Part shown: piece by piece, positions 36,701 through 46,217 of the stretch
How positions within the stretch are numbered: position 1 is the stretch's first letter
Layout of the letters: every line of letters starts with the position of its first letter
NCBI RefSeq assembly: GCF_014652135.1
Contig: NZ_BMYF01000006.1
Location: 144,162 to 208,161, forward strand
Length of the DNA stretch: 64,000 bases
Source: Mongoliitalea lutea
GTDB lineage: Bacteria > Bacteroidota > Bacteroidia > Cytophagales > Cyclobacteriaceae
Direction: 5' to 3'
The notes under the pieces: generated by a model
Told to the model about the DNA's origin: nothing
Seen by the model: the letters and a program-made list of their open reading frames with translations, nothing else
Databases searched by the model: none
Made by a program: the position numbers and the translations under genes

Positions 36701-38041
36701 ATGATAAGACTAGTTGGAGCACTTGTGAGTGTCTTGTTGGCTTCTTCTTCGGTAGTTTGGGGTCAGACTTTTAAGCAAATTGCCAAAACCTCTGCTGCTG
36801 TAGAGCGGGCTTGGGCAAAAGGACAAACTGAAAAGGCACTAAAAAAATCCGAGGAGCTGTATGGGCAACGTAAGAGCTTTTTCTACAGCACCATGCATGA
36901 CAGGTTAGTTAGGTTGATCCAACAAGATGAAAATCGGTATTGGTGGGATTATTTGGAAGCGCTATGGGAAAAGGCAGATGCCAATCAACAAGAAGCACTT
37001 GCACCGCTTTATTTATGGGGCAGGACTGTTGCAGCACAAGATGAAGAAGAATATGCCTTGATCAGGGAAGATTTGTTCAGGTTACAGGAAGAAAATTTCC
37101 ATGAATACGGGAAGTTGGAACGCTACGCTCAATTGACACTTCAGGAGTTAGTAAAGAATAGTGCTGCATCTGAGGATTTCAAAAAGCAAGTTGTAGCAAA
37201 CAATATTGCTCGGCTGCAAGCATATCCTTATCTAGTTGAAATACCGGAAGATCACTTGGAATACATAACGCGGGCTTCCAATCGCTTTCTACTTGCCTAT
37301 GCATATGATTATCTGTTTTCACATATAGAGGAAAAAGAAGAATACCTAAGGAATGCAGCTGAATTTAGCCCAGATGAGTTGGATTTACTCAATACCTATA
37401 GTGCCTATCATGACGGTTTGCTATTAACAGGATTTAATCGGGTTCCTGTAGGTTTTAGGAGTAAGTATCATACCTATTTAGTAGAAAACAGCGGTGATAG
37501 GACCTCCATCGAATTATTGGCTGAATTTGCCTTCATACAGCCAACGGATGCTAATCTTAAAGCTTTGAAAGAAAGTTTTGTCAAGCAACATGGGGAAGAA
37601 GCATCATTTGAAACGTTTTGGAGGGAATTTATTACTAGCAAAGCTACAGACCTTCCACTGCTAAACATTCCTTTTGGAGATGAAGTATTGGAATTAGCTG
37701 CACCGAAAGATCATTGGACTTATATTTATGTTTGGGGAACTTGGTGTGTTCCATGTGTAAAAGATTTACCCAATTTTCAGCCTTTTTATGCTGATAACTT
37801 ACTCAAGTCCACAAGTAATCTTAAAATATACACGCTATCCTATATGTCCCGGAACTTGGGAGGATTCATGAAAAAAAACGGATACACGTTTCCAGTCAGT
37901 GAAATCTCCAATGAAATGAAGGATACCTTGGGCATCTCAAAATACCCAACGAAAATGCTGATTACCCCAGAAGGAAAATTTATAGAATTGCCGATGGACC
38001 TGGATTGGCAGACTTCTTTGAGGAATTATGTGTTGCTTTAA
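36701..38041 (+). CDS. Secreted TlpA-like thioredoxin-fold protein
   Basis: 446 aa. The signal peptide LVGALVSVLLASSSVVWGQ is followed by about 300 mostly helical residues without a recognised domain. A C-terminal redoxin domain (about 325-446) carries YVWGTWCVPCVKDLPNF, a CxxC active site, and KYPTKMLITPEGK with the cis-Pro. It is probably a periplasmic thiol-disulfide oxidoreductase. A degraded copy of its last 60 codons lies 400 bp upstream. Hairpin repeat unit 1 begins 17 bp after its stop. Confidence 0.88.
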   Translation: MIRLVGALVSVLLASSSVVWGQTFKQIAKTSAAVERAWAKGQTEKALKKSEELYGQRKSFFYSTMHDRLVRLIQQDENRYWWDYLEALWEKADANQQEALAPLYLWGRTVAAQDEEEYALIREDLFRLQEENFHEYGKLERYAQLTLQELVKNSAASEDFKKQVVANNIARLQAYPYLVEIPEDHLEYITRASNRFLLAYAYDYLFSHIEEKEEYLRNAAEFSPDELDLLNTYSAYHDGLLLTGFNRVPVGFRSKYHTYLVENSGDRTSIELLAEFAFIQPTDANLKALKESFVKQHGEEASFETFWREFITSKATDLPLLNIPFGDEVLELAAPKDHWTYIYVWGTWCVPCVKDLPNFQPFYADNLLKSTSNLKIYTLSYMSRNLGGFMKKNGYTFPVSEISNEMKDTLGISKYPTKMLITPEGKFIELPMDLDWQTSLRNYVLL

Positions 38042-38057
38042 GTAGCGAGTGCTACTG

Positions 38058-38475
38058 CTGCCCCTTCAGGGCAGACCAAGTGGATTGCTTACCTTTAGCC
38101 ACGGGTCGAGACCCGTGGTTACTGTTGTTTTGCCCTTTCAGGGCAGGAGGGGGAAGGGTTGAATCAAAGTGTGTATCTTGTATTACCCTTTCAAGGCGGA
38201 TTGAATTTGTCACTCATTGTTTATTTTTAGTAATGTTTCTATTAGTTGAATTATGGGTCTCTCAATTTCGGAAATATGAAGGGCCGATTGAGTAAAAGGG
38301 TATTCTAATCAAATCAATTCAGGGCTAAGAACCCTTGTAAAGGGTTCTACAATAGTAACCATGGGTTTTTAAAACCCGTGGTTCTGGAGAATGTATAATA
38401 TTGGCCAAGCCTGAAGGGCTTGAACTAGCTCTCTGTGTGTGGTGAAGATTTTTAAATGATTGGGTTGAGATAGTG
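38058..38475. repeat. Hairpin repeat unit 1
   Basis: P1 38058-38074, P2 38099-38118, P3 38131-38145, then P4 AACCCTT-GTA-AAGGGTT (38330-38346), P5 with CCATGGGTTTTTAAAACCCG ending at 38381 (from 38359), and P6 CAAGCC-TGAAG-GGCTTG (38406-38422). The unit is about 418 bp long and is repeated in tandem as unit 2. Open frames across it are by-products of the repeat. Confidence 0.85.
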
Positions 38476-38926
38476 CTGCCCCTTCAGGGCAGATCAAGTG
38501 GATTGCTTACCTTTAGCCACGGGTCGAGACCCGTGGTTACTGTTGTGCTGCCCTTTCAGGGCAAGGAGGTGCATAGTGAGTATGTTGTATTGCTCTTTCA
38601 GGGAAGGAGGTGGAAGGGTTGAATCAAAGTGTGTATCTTGTATTACCCTTTCAAGGCGGATTGAATTTGTATCTCATTGTTTATTTTTAGTAAAGTTTCT
38701 ATTAGTTGAATTATGGGTCTCTCAATTTCGGAAATATTTGAGTAAAAGGGTATTCTAATCAAATCAATTCAGGGCTAAGAACCCTTGGAAAGGGTTCTAC
38801 AATAGTAACCATGGGTTTTTAAAACCCGTGGTTCTGGATAATGTGCAACATTGGCCAAGCCTGAAGGGCTTGTACTAGCTCTTTGTATGTGGCAAAATTT
38901 TTTTAGATAAGAGATGGGAGATATTG
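38476..38926. repeat. Hairpin repeat unit 2
   Basis: Tandem copy of unit 1 at about 95% identity outside one indel block of some 50 bp. P1 38476-38492, P2 38517-38536, P3 38549-38563, P4 38780-38796, P5 38809-38831, P6 38856-38872. The extra block after P3 (GTGCATAGTGAGTATGTTGT and onwards) is shared with unit 4. Confidence 0.85.
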
Positions 38927-39060
38927 CTGCCCCTTCAGGGCAGGCCAAATGAGACTTTCGCTTGATTCATGGGTTGAGACCCATGGTTACTGTTTTGTTG
39001 CCCTTTCAGGGCAGGAGCAGGAAGGGTTAACTCATGTTGAGTATGTTTTATAGCCCTTAA
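38927..39060. repeat. Hairpin repeat unit 3 (left flank of the transposase gene)
   Basis: P1 38927-38943, a variant P2 CATGGGT-TGAG-ACCCATG (38968-38985) and P3 38999-39013. The spacer between P1 and P2 (GAGACTTTCGCTTGAT) is shared only with unit 4, the unit on the other side of the transposase gene. P4-P6 are missing. Confidence 0.8.
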
Positions 39061-39137
39061 TGAATTTAAGTACTTATGTTCAGTTAGTTTTTAGGAGCTC
39101 AACAGCCTTTAGTTTATTTTAGATAAAAAATAGACCT

Positions 39138-39590
39138 ATGAGTTCCTATCGACAAAACTTCTATCATATTATCATTGGAACAAAGTCCAGTGAGCGTGTA
39201 ATCCCGGACAAATATTGTCTAGAATTACACAAGTATATCTGGGGGTTTACGAAAAATAAAAACTGTAAACTTTACCAAATCAATGGTACAGAAGATCATA
39301 TTCATATTTTAACAGACATTCACCCAAGCATTAGTTTAGCGGATTTTATAAAAGGGTTAAAAAGAGCAGCAGGCGATTGGCTAAAAGAGCATCCAGAAGT
39401 TAGAAACTTCAAAGGGTGGCGGAGTGGATATGGTAGTTTTACTGTAAGCTTTAAGGAGAAGTCAGCTGTTATCCAATATATAAAAAATCAAAAGGCACAT
39501 CATCGGAAGGAGTCCTTCTATGATGAATACAAAAAATTATTAGATGAGCATGGAGTTTCATTTGATGAAAAGTATATGTTGGGTGATTAA
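39138..39590 (+). CDS. IS200/IS605-like Y1 (HUH) transposase, RAYT-like candidate
   Basis: 150 aa, the size of TnpA. The HUH motif is H54-I-H56 in TEDHIHILTDIHP; the candidate nucleophile is Y114 in VIQYIKNQKAHH. Such enzymes nick single-stranded DNA at sites recognised through nearby hairpins. There is no tnpB. The gene sits between hairpin units 3 and 4, its stop 21 bp before P1 of unit 4. It may therefore be a REP-associated tyrosine transposase (RAYT-like), acting on these palindromes, or simply an IS200 copy that landed here. Catalytic residues appear intact. Confidence 0.85.
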   Translation: MSSYRQNFYHIIIGTKSSERVIPDKYCLELHKYIWGFTKNKNCKLYQINGTEDHIHILTDIHPSISLADFIKGLKRAAGDWLKEHPEVRNFKGWRSGYGSFTVSFKEKSAVIQYIKNQKAHHRKESFYDEYKKLLDEHGVSFDEKYMLGD

Positions 39591-39611
39591 ATGTACTATC
39601 TATTTTTAGTG

Positions 39612-39950
39612 CTGCCCCTTCAGGGCAGACCAAGTAAGACTTTCGCTTGATCCACGGGTCGAGACCTATGGTTACTGTTGTGTTGCCCTTTCAGGGCAGG
39701 AGGTGCATAGTGAGTATGTTGTATTGCTCTTTCAGGGAAGGAGGTGGAAGGGTTGAATCAAAGTGTGTATCTTGTATTACCCTTTCAAGGCAGAGTGAAT
39801 CTTTGTAAAAATTGCAGTCTTTTCAGGGCAGGGTTTTGTACTTAGTTTTGGATTGAAGAGACCTTGGTTTCATCGGGTTCTAAGGTTAGAGATAGTGCTT
39901 AGAATCTACCAATGGACTGTAAATTCCTAGTATCTTTTTGCTGAAATTTC
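39612..39950. repeat. Hairpin repeat unit 4 (right flank of the transposase gene)
   Basis: P1 39612-39628, decayed P2 39652-39671 (left arm CCACGGGTC, right arm now GACCTATGG), P3 39684-39698. Its left part matches unit 3, the middle matches unit 2 and the right end (39781-39949) matches unit 0, so it is a mosaic of the others. Confidence 0.8.
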
Positions 39951-39960
39951 ATGGTTACCA

Positions 39961-40027
39961 TTGCCTATATCGGCAATAATTTCAAACAATTTTTTATATT
40001 TAACAAGTTTTTTGCCGATAACGGCAA
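39961..40027 (+). promoter_or_regulatory. Two similar 16-bp palindromes in front of the HTH-Fic gene
   Basis: TTGCCTATATCGGCAA at 39961-39976 and TTGCCGATAACGGCAA at 40012-40027, starts 51 bp apart (about five helical turns); the second extends to nine-base arms with its T/A flanks. The AT-rich stretch between (TTTTTTATATTTAAC) is where a promoter would lie. The second palindrome ends 11 bp before the ATG. They are probable operators for the helix-turn-helix domain of the downstream protein. Confidence 0.65.
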
Positions 40028-40038
40028 AAATTATTCAT

Positions 40039-40923
40039 ATGAACTATATTTCAGTCAATGAGTTTGCCAAGCTGAATAAGCTGTCCGCAAGGACGGTAAG
40101 GCATTATTGTGCCAATGGGAAGATTAAAGGAGCCTTTTTGACAGGGAAAACTTGGAATGTTCCCGAAGGTTCAAAAATCATTTCCACAAAAGAGAAAAGT
40201 AATAACACCTTACTTGGTATCCTGAGAGAACAAAAAGAAATGAGGTTAAAAGGGGGAATTTATCACAAGGTCCAAGTAGAATTGACATATAACTCAAATA
40301 GGATAGAAGGCAGTAAACTTACCCAAGACCAAACACGGTTTATTTTTGAAACCAATACCATTGGTGCTTTTTCAGAAAGTATCAATGTGGACGATATCAT
40401 TGAAACAACAAATCATTTTAGATGCATTGACCTAATGATTGATAAGGCACACATGAAGTTATCCGAGTCATTTATCAAGCAGCTCCACTTTTTTCTAAAA
40501 ACTGGCACTTCGGATAGCAGCAAGGATTGGTTCAATGTAGGGGAATACAAACGACTCCCCAACGAAGTTGGAGGCAACGAAACCTGTCCTCCAAAGGAAG
40601 TTGCGGCTAGGATGAATAAGTTACTCCAATCTTATCATAGAAAACCCAAAAAAACACTTGAAGACATCATCGGCTTTCACTATGAGTTTGAAATGATACA
40701 CCCTTTTCAGGATGGAAATGGCAGGGTTGGGAGATTGATTATGTTCAAGGAGTGTTTGGCTAACCAAGTTGTTCCTTTCATTATCGATGAGAACCTTAAA
40801 TTTTTTTATTATCGAGGACTACAAGAGTGGCCACAAATCAAAGAGTTCCTAATCGATACTTGTTTGACGGCTCAGGATAATTTTAAAGCGATACTGGATT
40901 ATTTCGAAATCCGATATACGTAA
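40039..40923 (+). CDS. Fic-domain protein with N-terminal helix-turn-helix
   Basis: 294 aa from the ATG at 40039; a longer frame would run through the palindromes. Residues 1-50 are an excisionase/MerR-like HTH (ISVNEFAKLNKLSARTVRHY). The Fic core follows, with the full catalytic motif HPFQDGNGRVGR near residue 221. An N-terminal inhibitory helix motif [S/T]xxxE[G/N] is present as SNRIEG (about residue 92), so activity is self-restrained (class II). Fic enzymes usually AMPylate proteins. No antitoxin gene is adjacent. Auto-regulation through the HTH is inferred. Confidence 0.9.
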   Translation: MNYISVNEFAKLNKLSARTVRHYCANGKIKGAFLTGKTWNVPEGSKIISTKEKSNNTLLGILREQKEMRLKGGIYHKVQVELTYNSNRIEGSKLTQDQTRFIFETNTIGAFSESINVDDIIETTNHFRCIDLMIDKAHMKLSESFIKQLHFFLKTGTSDSSKDWFNVGEYKRLPNEVGGNETCPPKEVAARMNKLLQSYHRKPKKTLEDIIGFHYEFEMIHPFQDGNGRVGRLIMFKECLANQVVPFIIDENLKFFYYRGLQEWPQIKEFLIDTCLTAQDNFKAILDYFEIRYT

Positions 40924-40989
40924 GGTTTCTCGCAGAAGGCGCGGAATTCACAGAAAAATGGATGGATCAAGACCCTTGCTTTGACTTCG

Positions 40990-41190
40990 ATCAGCCACCA
41001 AAGTGCTCTATGTTCACTGTTCATTGATCACTACCCACTGGTCACTGCCGACTGCTCACTGCCCACTGGCTTCGACTTCACTTAGCCTCCAAGGTGTTCG
41101 ATATTCACTGCCAACAGTTCACCCACATTTCACTGTTCATTGCTCACTACCCACTGCTCACTGTCAACTGTTCACTGCTCAAAGCCCACT
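40990..41190. repeat. Degenerate tandem repeat built on CACTG(C/T)TCACTGC
   Basis: About 200 bp of imperfect copies of CACTGTTCACTGCTCACTGC-type units (visible at 41008, 41042, 41105, 41135 and 41170). The open frame here has no protein character. Such simple repeats recur in intergenic DNA of this window (see 41569 and 50940). Confidence 0.7.
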
Positions 41191-41193
41191 GTT

Positions 41194-41568
41194 TCACAGT
41201 TCCTCCTCTCTTTCCAGCATCAATATCGAATGCTGTGGGACGATGTAGTACTTTTCTCCTTCGTACATGACTTCGTAGCTTCCGTTGAGTAGAAAGATAG
41301 CCAAATCGCCTTCTTTAGCCTGTAAAGGAATGTACTTGATACTTTCTTCCCGGTCTTTCCAAGGTTCATCGTCTTCCATAGGTACAGGAATAGGATACCC
41401 TGGACCGGTTTTGATGATGTAACCTTGCTGAACTTTCTCCTTTTCCTGTACACCCGGAGGTAAGTACAAACCTGAGGAAGTTCGCTCATCTGATTTTCTC
41501 AACTTTATCAAAACCCGATCACCGACGATGATGAGTTTTTTTAATTTATTGTCAGCAGTTAGTTGCAT
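41194..41568 (-). CDS. GroES-like (Cpn10) co-chaperone family protein
   Basis: 124 aa from the ATG at 41568; the frame is open further up, through repeats. The GroES fold is recognisable: IIVGDRVLIKLRKSDERTSSG, GLYLPPGVQEKEKVQQGYII and the final EGEKYYIVPQHSILMLE. It is some 30 residues longer than GroES because of an acidic insert (PMEDDEPWKDREESIKY). No groEL is adjacent, and it lies downstream of dnaK. It is likely a paralogue of the main GroES; partner unknown. Confidence 0.85.
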   Translation of the reverse strand: MQLTADNKLKKLIIVGDRVLIKLRKSDERTSSGLYLPPGVQEKEKVQQGYIIKTGPGYPIPVPMEDDEPWKDREESIKYIPLQAKEGDLAIFLLNGSYEVMYEGEKYYIVPQHSILMLEREEEL

Positions 41569-41830
41569 TGGTAGTTCAATTTTCGGTTGATGTTCAAGAA
41601 ACAAGAAGCTGTTAGTAGAAGCAAGAGACGAGATGCGAGAAGCTAGATAATAGTACCAAGTACCACGTACCAAGAACCAAGTAGGGATTCGCATGTCAGA
41701 ACCGAGAAGCGAGAAGCGAGAGATGAGAAATTAGACTCTAGTCTCCTTCTTAATAATACTGGGTCTTTTTCATCCTTCATCCTTCATCCCTCATCCTTAT
41801 TTCTAATTTCTCGCCTCTAACCTCTCGCCT
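41569..41830. repeat. Simple-sequence intergenic region
   Basis: Degenerate short repeats of GAGAAGCGAGA / ACCAAGTACCACG type at 41605-41735 and CATCCTTCATCC-type units at 41770-41800. No gene seen. Confidence 0.6.
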
Positions 41831-41831
41831 C

Positions 41832-41871
41832 TACAAAAAAGGCATCCATAGTCTCGCTACAGATGCCGTTT
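41832..41871 (-). terminator. Terminator after dnaK
   Basis: Stem GGCATC / GATGCC (around 41840 and 41865) with flanking A and T runs. On the minus strand it ends about 20 bp past the dnaK stop and has a T-rich tail. Confidence 0.65.
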
Positions 41872-41891
41872 TTTGTTGGTTTAGTTCTGAA

Positions 41892-43805
<1,914 letters not shown>

Positions 43806-43852
43806 GATATATGTATGTCTTAATTGATTACAAATTGTTTACACTGCCTCTG

Positions 43853-43870
43853 AATCAATGCATGTGCCAA
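43853..43870 (-). promoter_or_regulatory. Sigma54-like -24/-12 motif upstream of dnaK
   Basis: Minus strand TTGGCACATGCATTGATT. It matches TGGCAC-N5-TTGC with one change (TTGA). A start about 12 nt further would give a leader of roughly 35-40 nt before the dnaK ATG. Could be chance; no activator site was identified. Confidence 0.4.
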
Positions 43871-43983
43871 GGGAATTTTTAGGAAAAATCACGTCAGATT
43901 GGCAGAAATCGATGACAGAATCTATCAAAAGTTATGACAACAGGTAAGAAAATGGGATATATTCTGACAGGTGGAGTTGTTTT

Positions 43984-44160
43984 TCAGTACTCAAATACTA
44001 AGATCCCGGGTTCTCGATCAGTAGAAGTACCGTAGAATTTTCTTTGTTGTTCGTCAACCGTAATATTCAAAACCGCTTGGTCTAGAATGAAGCGCCTAAG
44101 AGGCTTACCATCAAAGTCAAGCACGAAATAATTTTTAAATTTATATATATCCCCAGTCAT
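43984..44160 (-). pseudogene. C-terminal fragment of a 6-bladed beta-propeller protein
   Basis: A 58-codon frame reads MTGDIYKFKNYFVLDFDGKP, then ITVDEQQRKFYGTSTDREPG and ILVFEY-stop. This resembles the last blade of Bacteroidota 6-bladed beta-propeller (TolB-like) lipoproteins. Upstream no further blades or signal peptide are found, so it is probably a gene relic. The remaining DNA between dnaK and the MOSC gene (43871-43983 and 44161-44416) shows nothing else. Confidence 0.5.
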
Positions 44161-44416
44161 ACCTGTAAAATCTTACCAGTAAAATTTGCCTGTGATTTCG
44201 AACTAATATCAAGAAATATCTATAAGTATCCGTTTGCAGATAAACGCTCGTTTATTCGCTGAGTGGCAAGAGTATCCGATAATCGAAGTGAATTTTAACC
44301 ATTTTCAAACTAATAAGCTAATTTTTTTTCAAAAATGATGTAAAATTCCGTTGGGGAGGGATACCTTGCGATTGAAAAGATTCAAATATGGAAATGTTGT
44401 ATCTTTAGGCCCGATA

Positions 44417-45226
44417 ATGAGCCACTTTATGAAATTACAGGATATCTATATTTACCCCATCAAGTCCTTGGGAGGCATTCGATTGGAGGAAGCAGTGTTG
44501 GAGGAGCGGGGATTTCGCTATGATAGGCGATGGATGTTGGTGGACAAAGCGGGGATGTTTATCACCCAGCGGACGCACCCAATCTTGGCACTGCTGCAAG
44601 TGGAGATTGTAGGGGATGGACTAGTGGTATTTCATAAGCAGCATCCCGAGCGGCGCATGATCGTTCCATTTGAGCCAGTGTCCCAGCATAGGATGCAGGT
44701 GATAATCTGGGAGGATACGGTGGAGGGACAGGTTGTCCAAGGGGAGGTAAGTGCTTGGTTTCAGCAAATATTGGGATTGGAATGCGAGTTGGTCTACATG
44801 CCGCTCAGTACAGAGCGGAAACTGAAGGAGAAATATGCCGTAAATGGCGAATCCGTGAGTTTTGCCGATGGCATGCCTTACTTGATCATCGGACAGGAGT
44901 CTTTGAATGACTTGAATAGTAGGCTTGAAAAACCAGTTCCCATGAACCGCTTCCGTCCAAATCTGGTCTTTAGCGGAGGAACTCCTTTTGTGGAGGATGA
45001 ATGGAAAGAAATCAAAATAGGAGAGGCGATATTTAAAGTAACCAAGCCTTGCGCCCGCTGCGTCTTGACGACTGTTGATCAGACCACTGCCGAAAAAGGT
45101 AAGGAGCCATTGAAGACGCTTGCAACCTATCGCACCTTCCATAACAATGTCATGTTTGGTCAGAATATGTTGTTACTTGAGGGGGAAAAGGTGCGTGTGG
45201 GAGATGTTTTGGAAGTCGTATTATAG
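44417..45226 (+). CDS. MOSC-domain protein (YcbX-like)
   Basis: 269 aa from the ATG at 44417; an ATG at 44429 is equally possible, and the frame is open to 44351. N-terminal MOSC_N beta-barrel domain (IYIYPIKSLGGIRLEEAVLE, RRWMLVDKAGMFITQR) and a C-terminal MOSC domain with RFRPNLVFSGG and the conserved Cys in KPCARCVLTTVDQTT. Members bind the molybdenum cofactor and detoxify N-hydroxylated compounds in E. coli (YcbX). Monocistronic. Confidence 0.92.
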   Translation: MSHFMKLQDIYIYPIKSLGGIRLEEAVLEERGFRYDRRWMLVDKAGMFITQRTHPILALLQVEIVGDGLVVFHKQHPERRMIVPFEPVSQHRMQVIIWEDTVEGQVVQGEVSAWFQQILGLECELVYMPLSTERKLKEKYAVNGESVSFADGMPYLIIGQESLNDLNSRLEKPVPMNRFRPNLVFSGGTPFVEDEWKEIKIGEAIFKVTKPCARCVLTTVDQTTAEKGKEPLKTLATYRTFHNNVMFGQNMLLLEGEKVRVGDVLEVVL

Positions 45227-45361
45227 GTTTATGTAAACACAGATTTCGAAGATTTTCACGGATTAGCACAGATTTTCCAAATGGCATAATCATGAGATTA
45301 ATAGTTTCTTTTGGTATTGATTAAAAGTCTGAATCTGTTTATTTCACATTTGTATTCCATT
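45227..45361. other. Intergenic region with a CACAGATTT-type repeat
   Basis: AACACAGATTTCGAAGATTT and TTAGCACAGATTTTCC are copies of a short dispersed repeat seen in many Bacteroidota intergenic regions. No gene seen. Confidence 0.4.
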
Positions 45362-45397
45362 AAAAAAGCCCACTGACATAAATCAGGGGGCTTTTTG
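45362..45397. terminator. Bidirectional terminator
   Basis: Stem AAAAGCCCACTGA / TCAGGGGGCTTTT (about 45364-45376 and 45383-45395) with a 6-nt loop, between the convergent MOSC and outer-membrane protein genes. Confidence 0.75.
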
Positions 45398-45415
45398 TAT
45401 GGGATAACAGTCCAT

Positions 45416-46153
45416 TTAGAAACTAAAGCCAGTTGCCAATCTATAAAAGGATTCATTACCTTCATAAAAGTCTTTTCCGAAGGTGAATCGTACGAATGCC
45501 CCACCCTTTGGATTTTTGAATTGGATGTAGGGTCCTAACCATTCAAGTTCGGTAGAAGGAGCGGTAATATTGGAGCCTCCTGTATTGATGAGCTTCTCAT
45601 AATGAGCTCCGAAGGAGAAAAATTCAGATGCTTTGAAGCCGTAATAAGCAAGGTAATGCAAGTAGTTGAGGGTAGTGCCTCCTACAGGTGCTTCATTTCG
45701 GAGTGGTGCATAATACCAAATGGTGGCTTCTCCTTCTGTTTTCTTCTTCTTCAGCGTGATTGCAAGATTTGGAGCAATACCATCTCCTAATATGCCAACA
45801 CCATCTGCCCCTTTGGAAAGTAAGCTTCCTCCTAAAAGACCTATCTGCGGAGTGATATAAATGCCTTTAGCGGCTTCGAAACTTAAACCAACTCCAAATT
45901 CGGTCCAATTTCCCCAGGCACCACCTTCCCCAGCTGACCACATGACCCCATAAAAGGTAAAATCTAGTTTATTGTTCAGGCTGTAGGAACCTATAAAATA
46001 AGGATAGAATCCCCAAAATTGGTCCGAAATCAATTGTACGTCCATGCTGAACCTGTCTTCTTCTTGGGCGTGTAAAGGTTGTAAAGCTGTTATGAGGTAA
46101 CATACTGAAGCGATGAGTCCAATTTTAGCTAATATTGCAAATTTGTTAACCAT
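45416..46153 (-). CDS. Putative outer-membrane beta-barrel protein of unknown function
   Basis: 245 aa. Signal peptide to about residue 29 (PLHAQEEDRF). The mature part alternates polar and hydrophobic residues with many Gly and aromatic residues and ends in a Phe (RLATGFSF), the usual terminal residue of an outer-membrane barrel. Segments such as FWGFYPYFIGSYSLNNKLDF look like transmembrane strands. I do not recognise the family with certainty. A palindrome lies about 50 bp upstream of the start. Confidence 0.7.
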   Translation of the reverse strand: MVNKFAILAKIGLIASVCYLITALQPLHAQEEDRFSMDVQLISDQFWGFYPYFIGSYSLNNKLDFTFYGVMWSAGEGGAWGNWTEFGVGLSFEAAKGIYITPQIGLLGGSLLSKGADGVGILGDGIAPNLAITLKKKKTEGEATIWYYAPLRNEAPVGGTTLNYLHYLAYYGFKASEFFSFGAHYEKLINTGGSNITAPSTELEWLGPYIQFKNPKGGAFVRFTFGKDFYEGNESFYRLATGFSF

Positions 46154-46200
46154 AGGTTTAAGTTGGTTTTTTAAGAGGGAATTGTAAATTTGATTTAACT

Positions 46201-46217
46201 ATGCAAATTAATTGCAT
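46201..46217. promoter_or_regulatory. Palindrome ATGCAA-ATTAA-TTGCAT
   Basis: A 17-bp perfect inverted repeat 48 bp upstream of the outer-membrane protein gene. The position suits an operator; the regulator is unknown. 46218-46326 shows nothing else. Confidence 0.4.

Noticed and set aside
38005..38758. Two open frames (38005-38295 and 38498-38758) with nearly identical protein sequence
   Set aside because: They lie wholly inside tandem hairpin units 1 and 2 and run through palindromes. The likeness comes from the DNA repeat, and there is no start signal or protein character.
36303..39950. CRISPR array
   Set aside because: Spacing is hundreds of bases, the DNA between palindromes is itself repeated, and no cas gene is present.
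41003..41248. Open frame of 81 codons on the plus strand
   Set aside because: Made of degenerate CACTG-type repeats; the His/Ser/Thr/Pro-rich product is an artefact.
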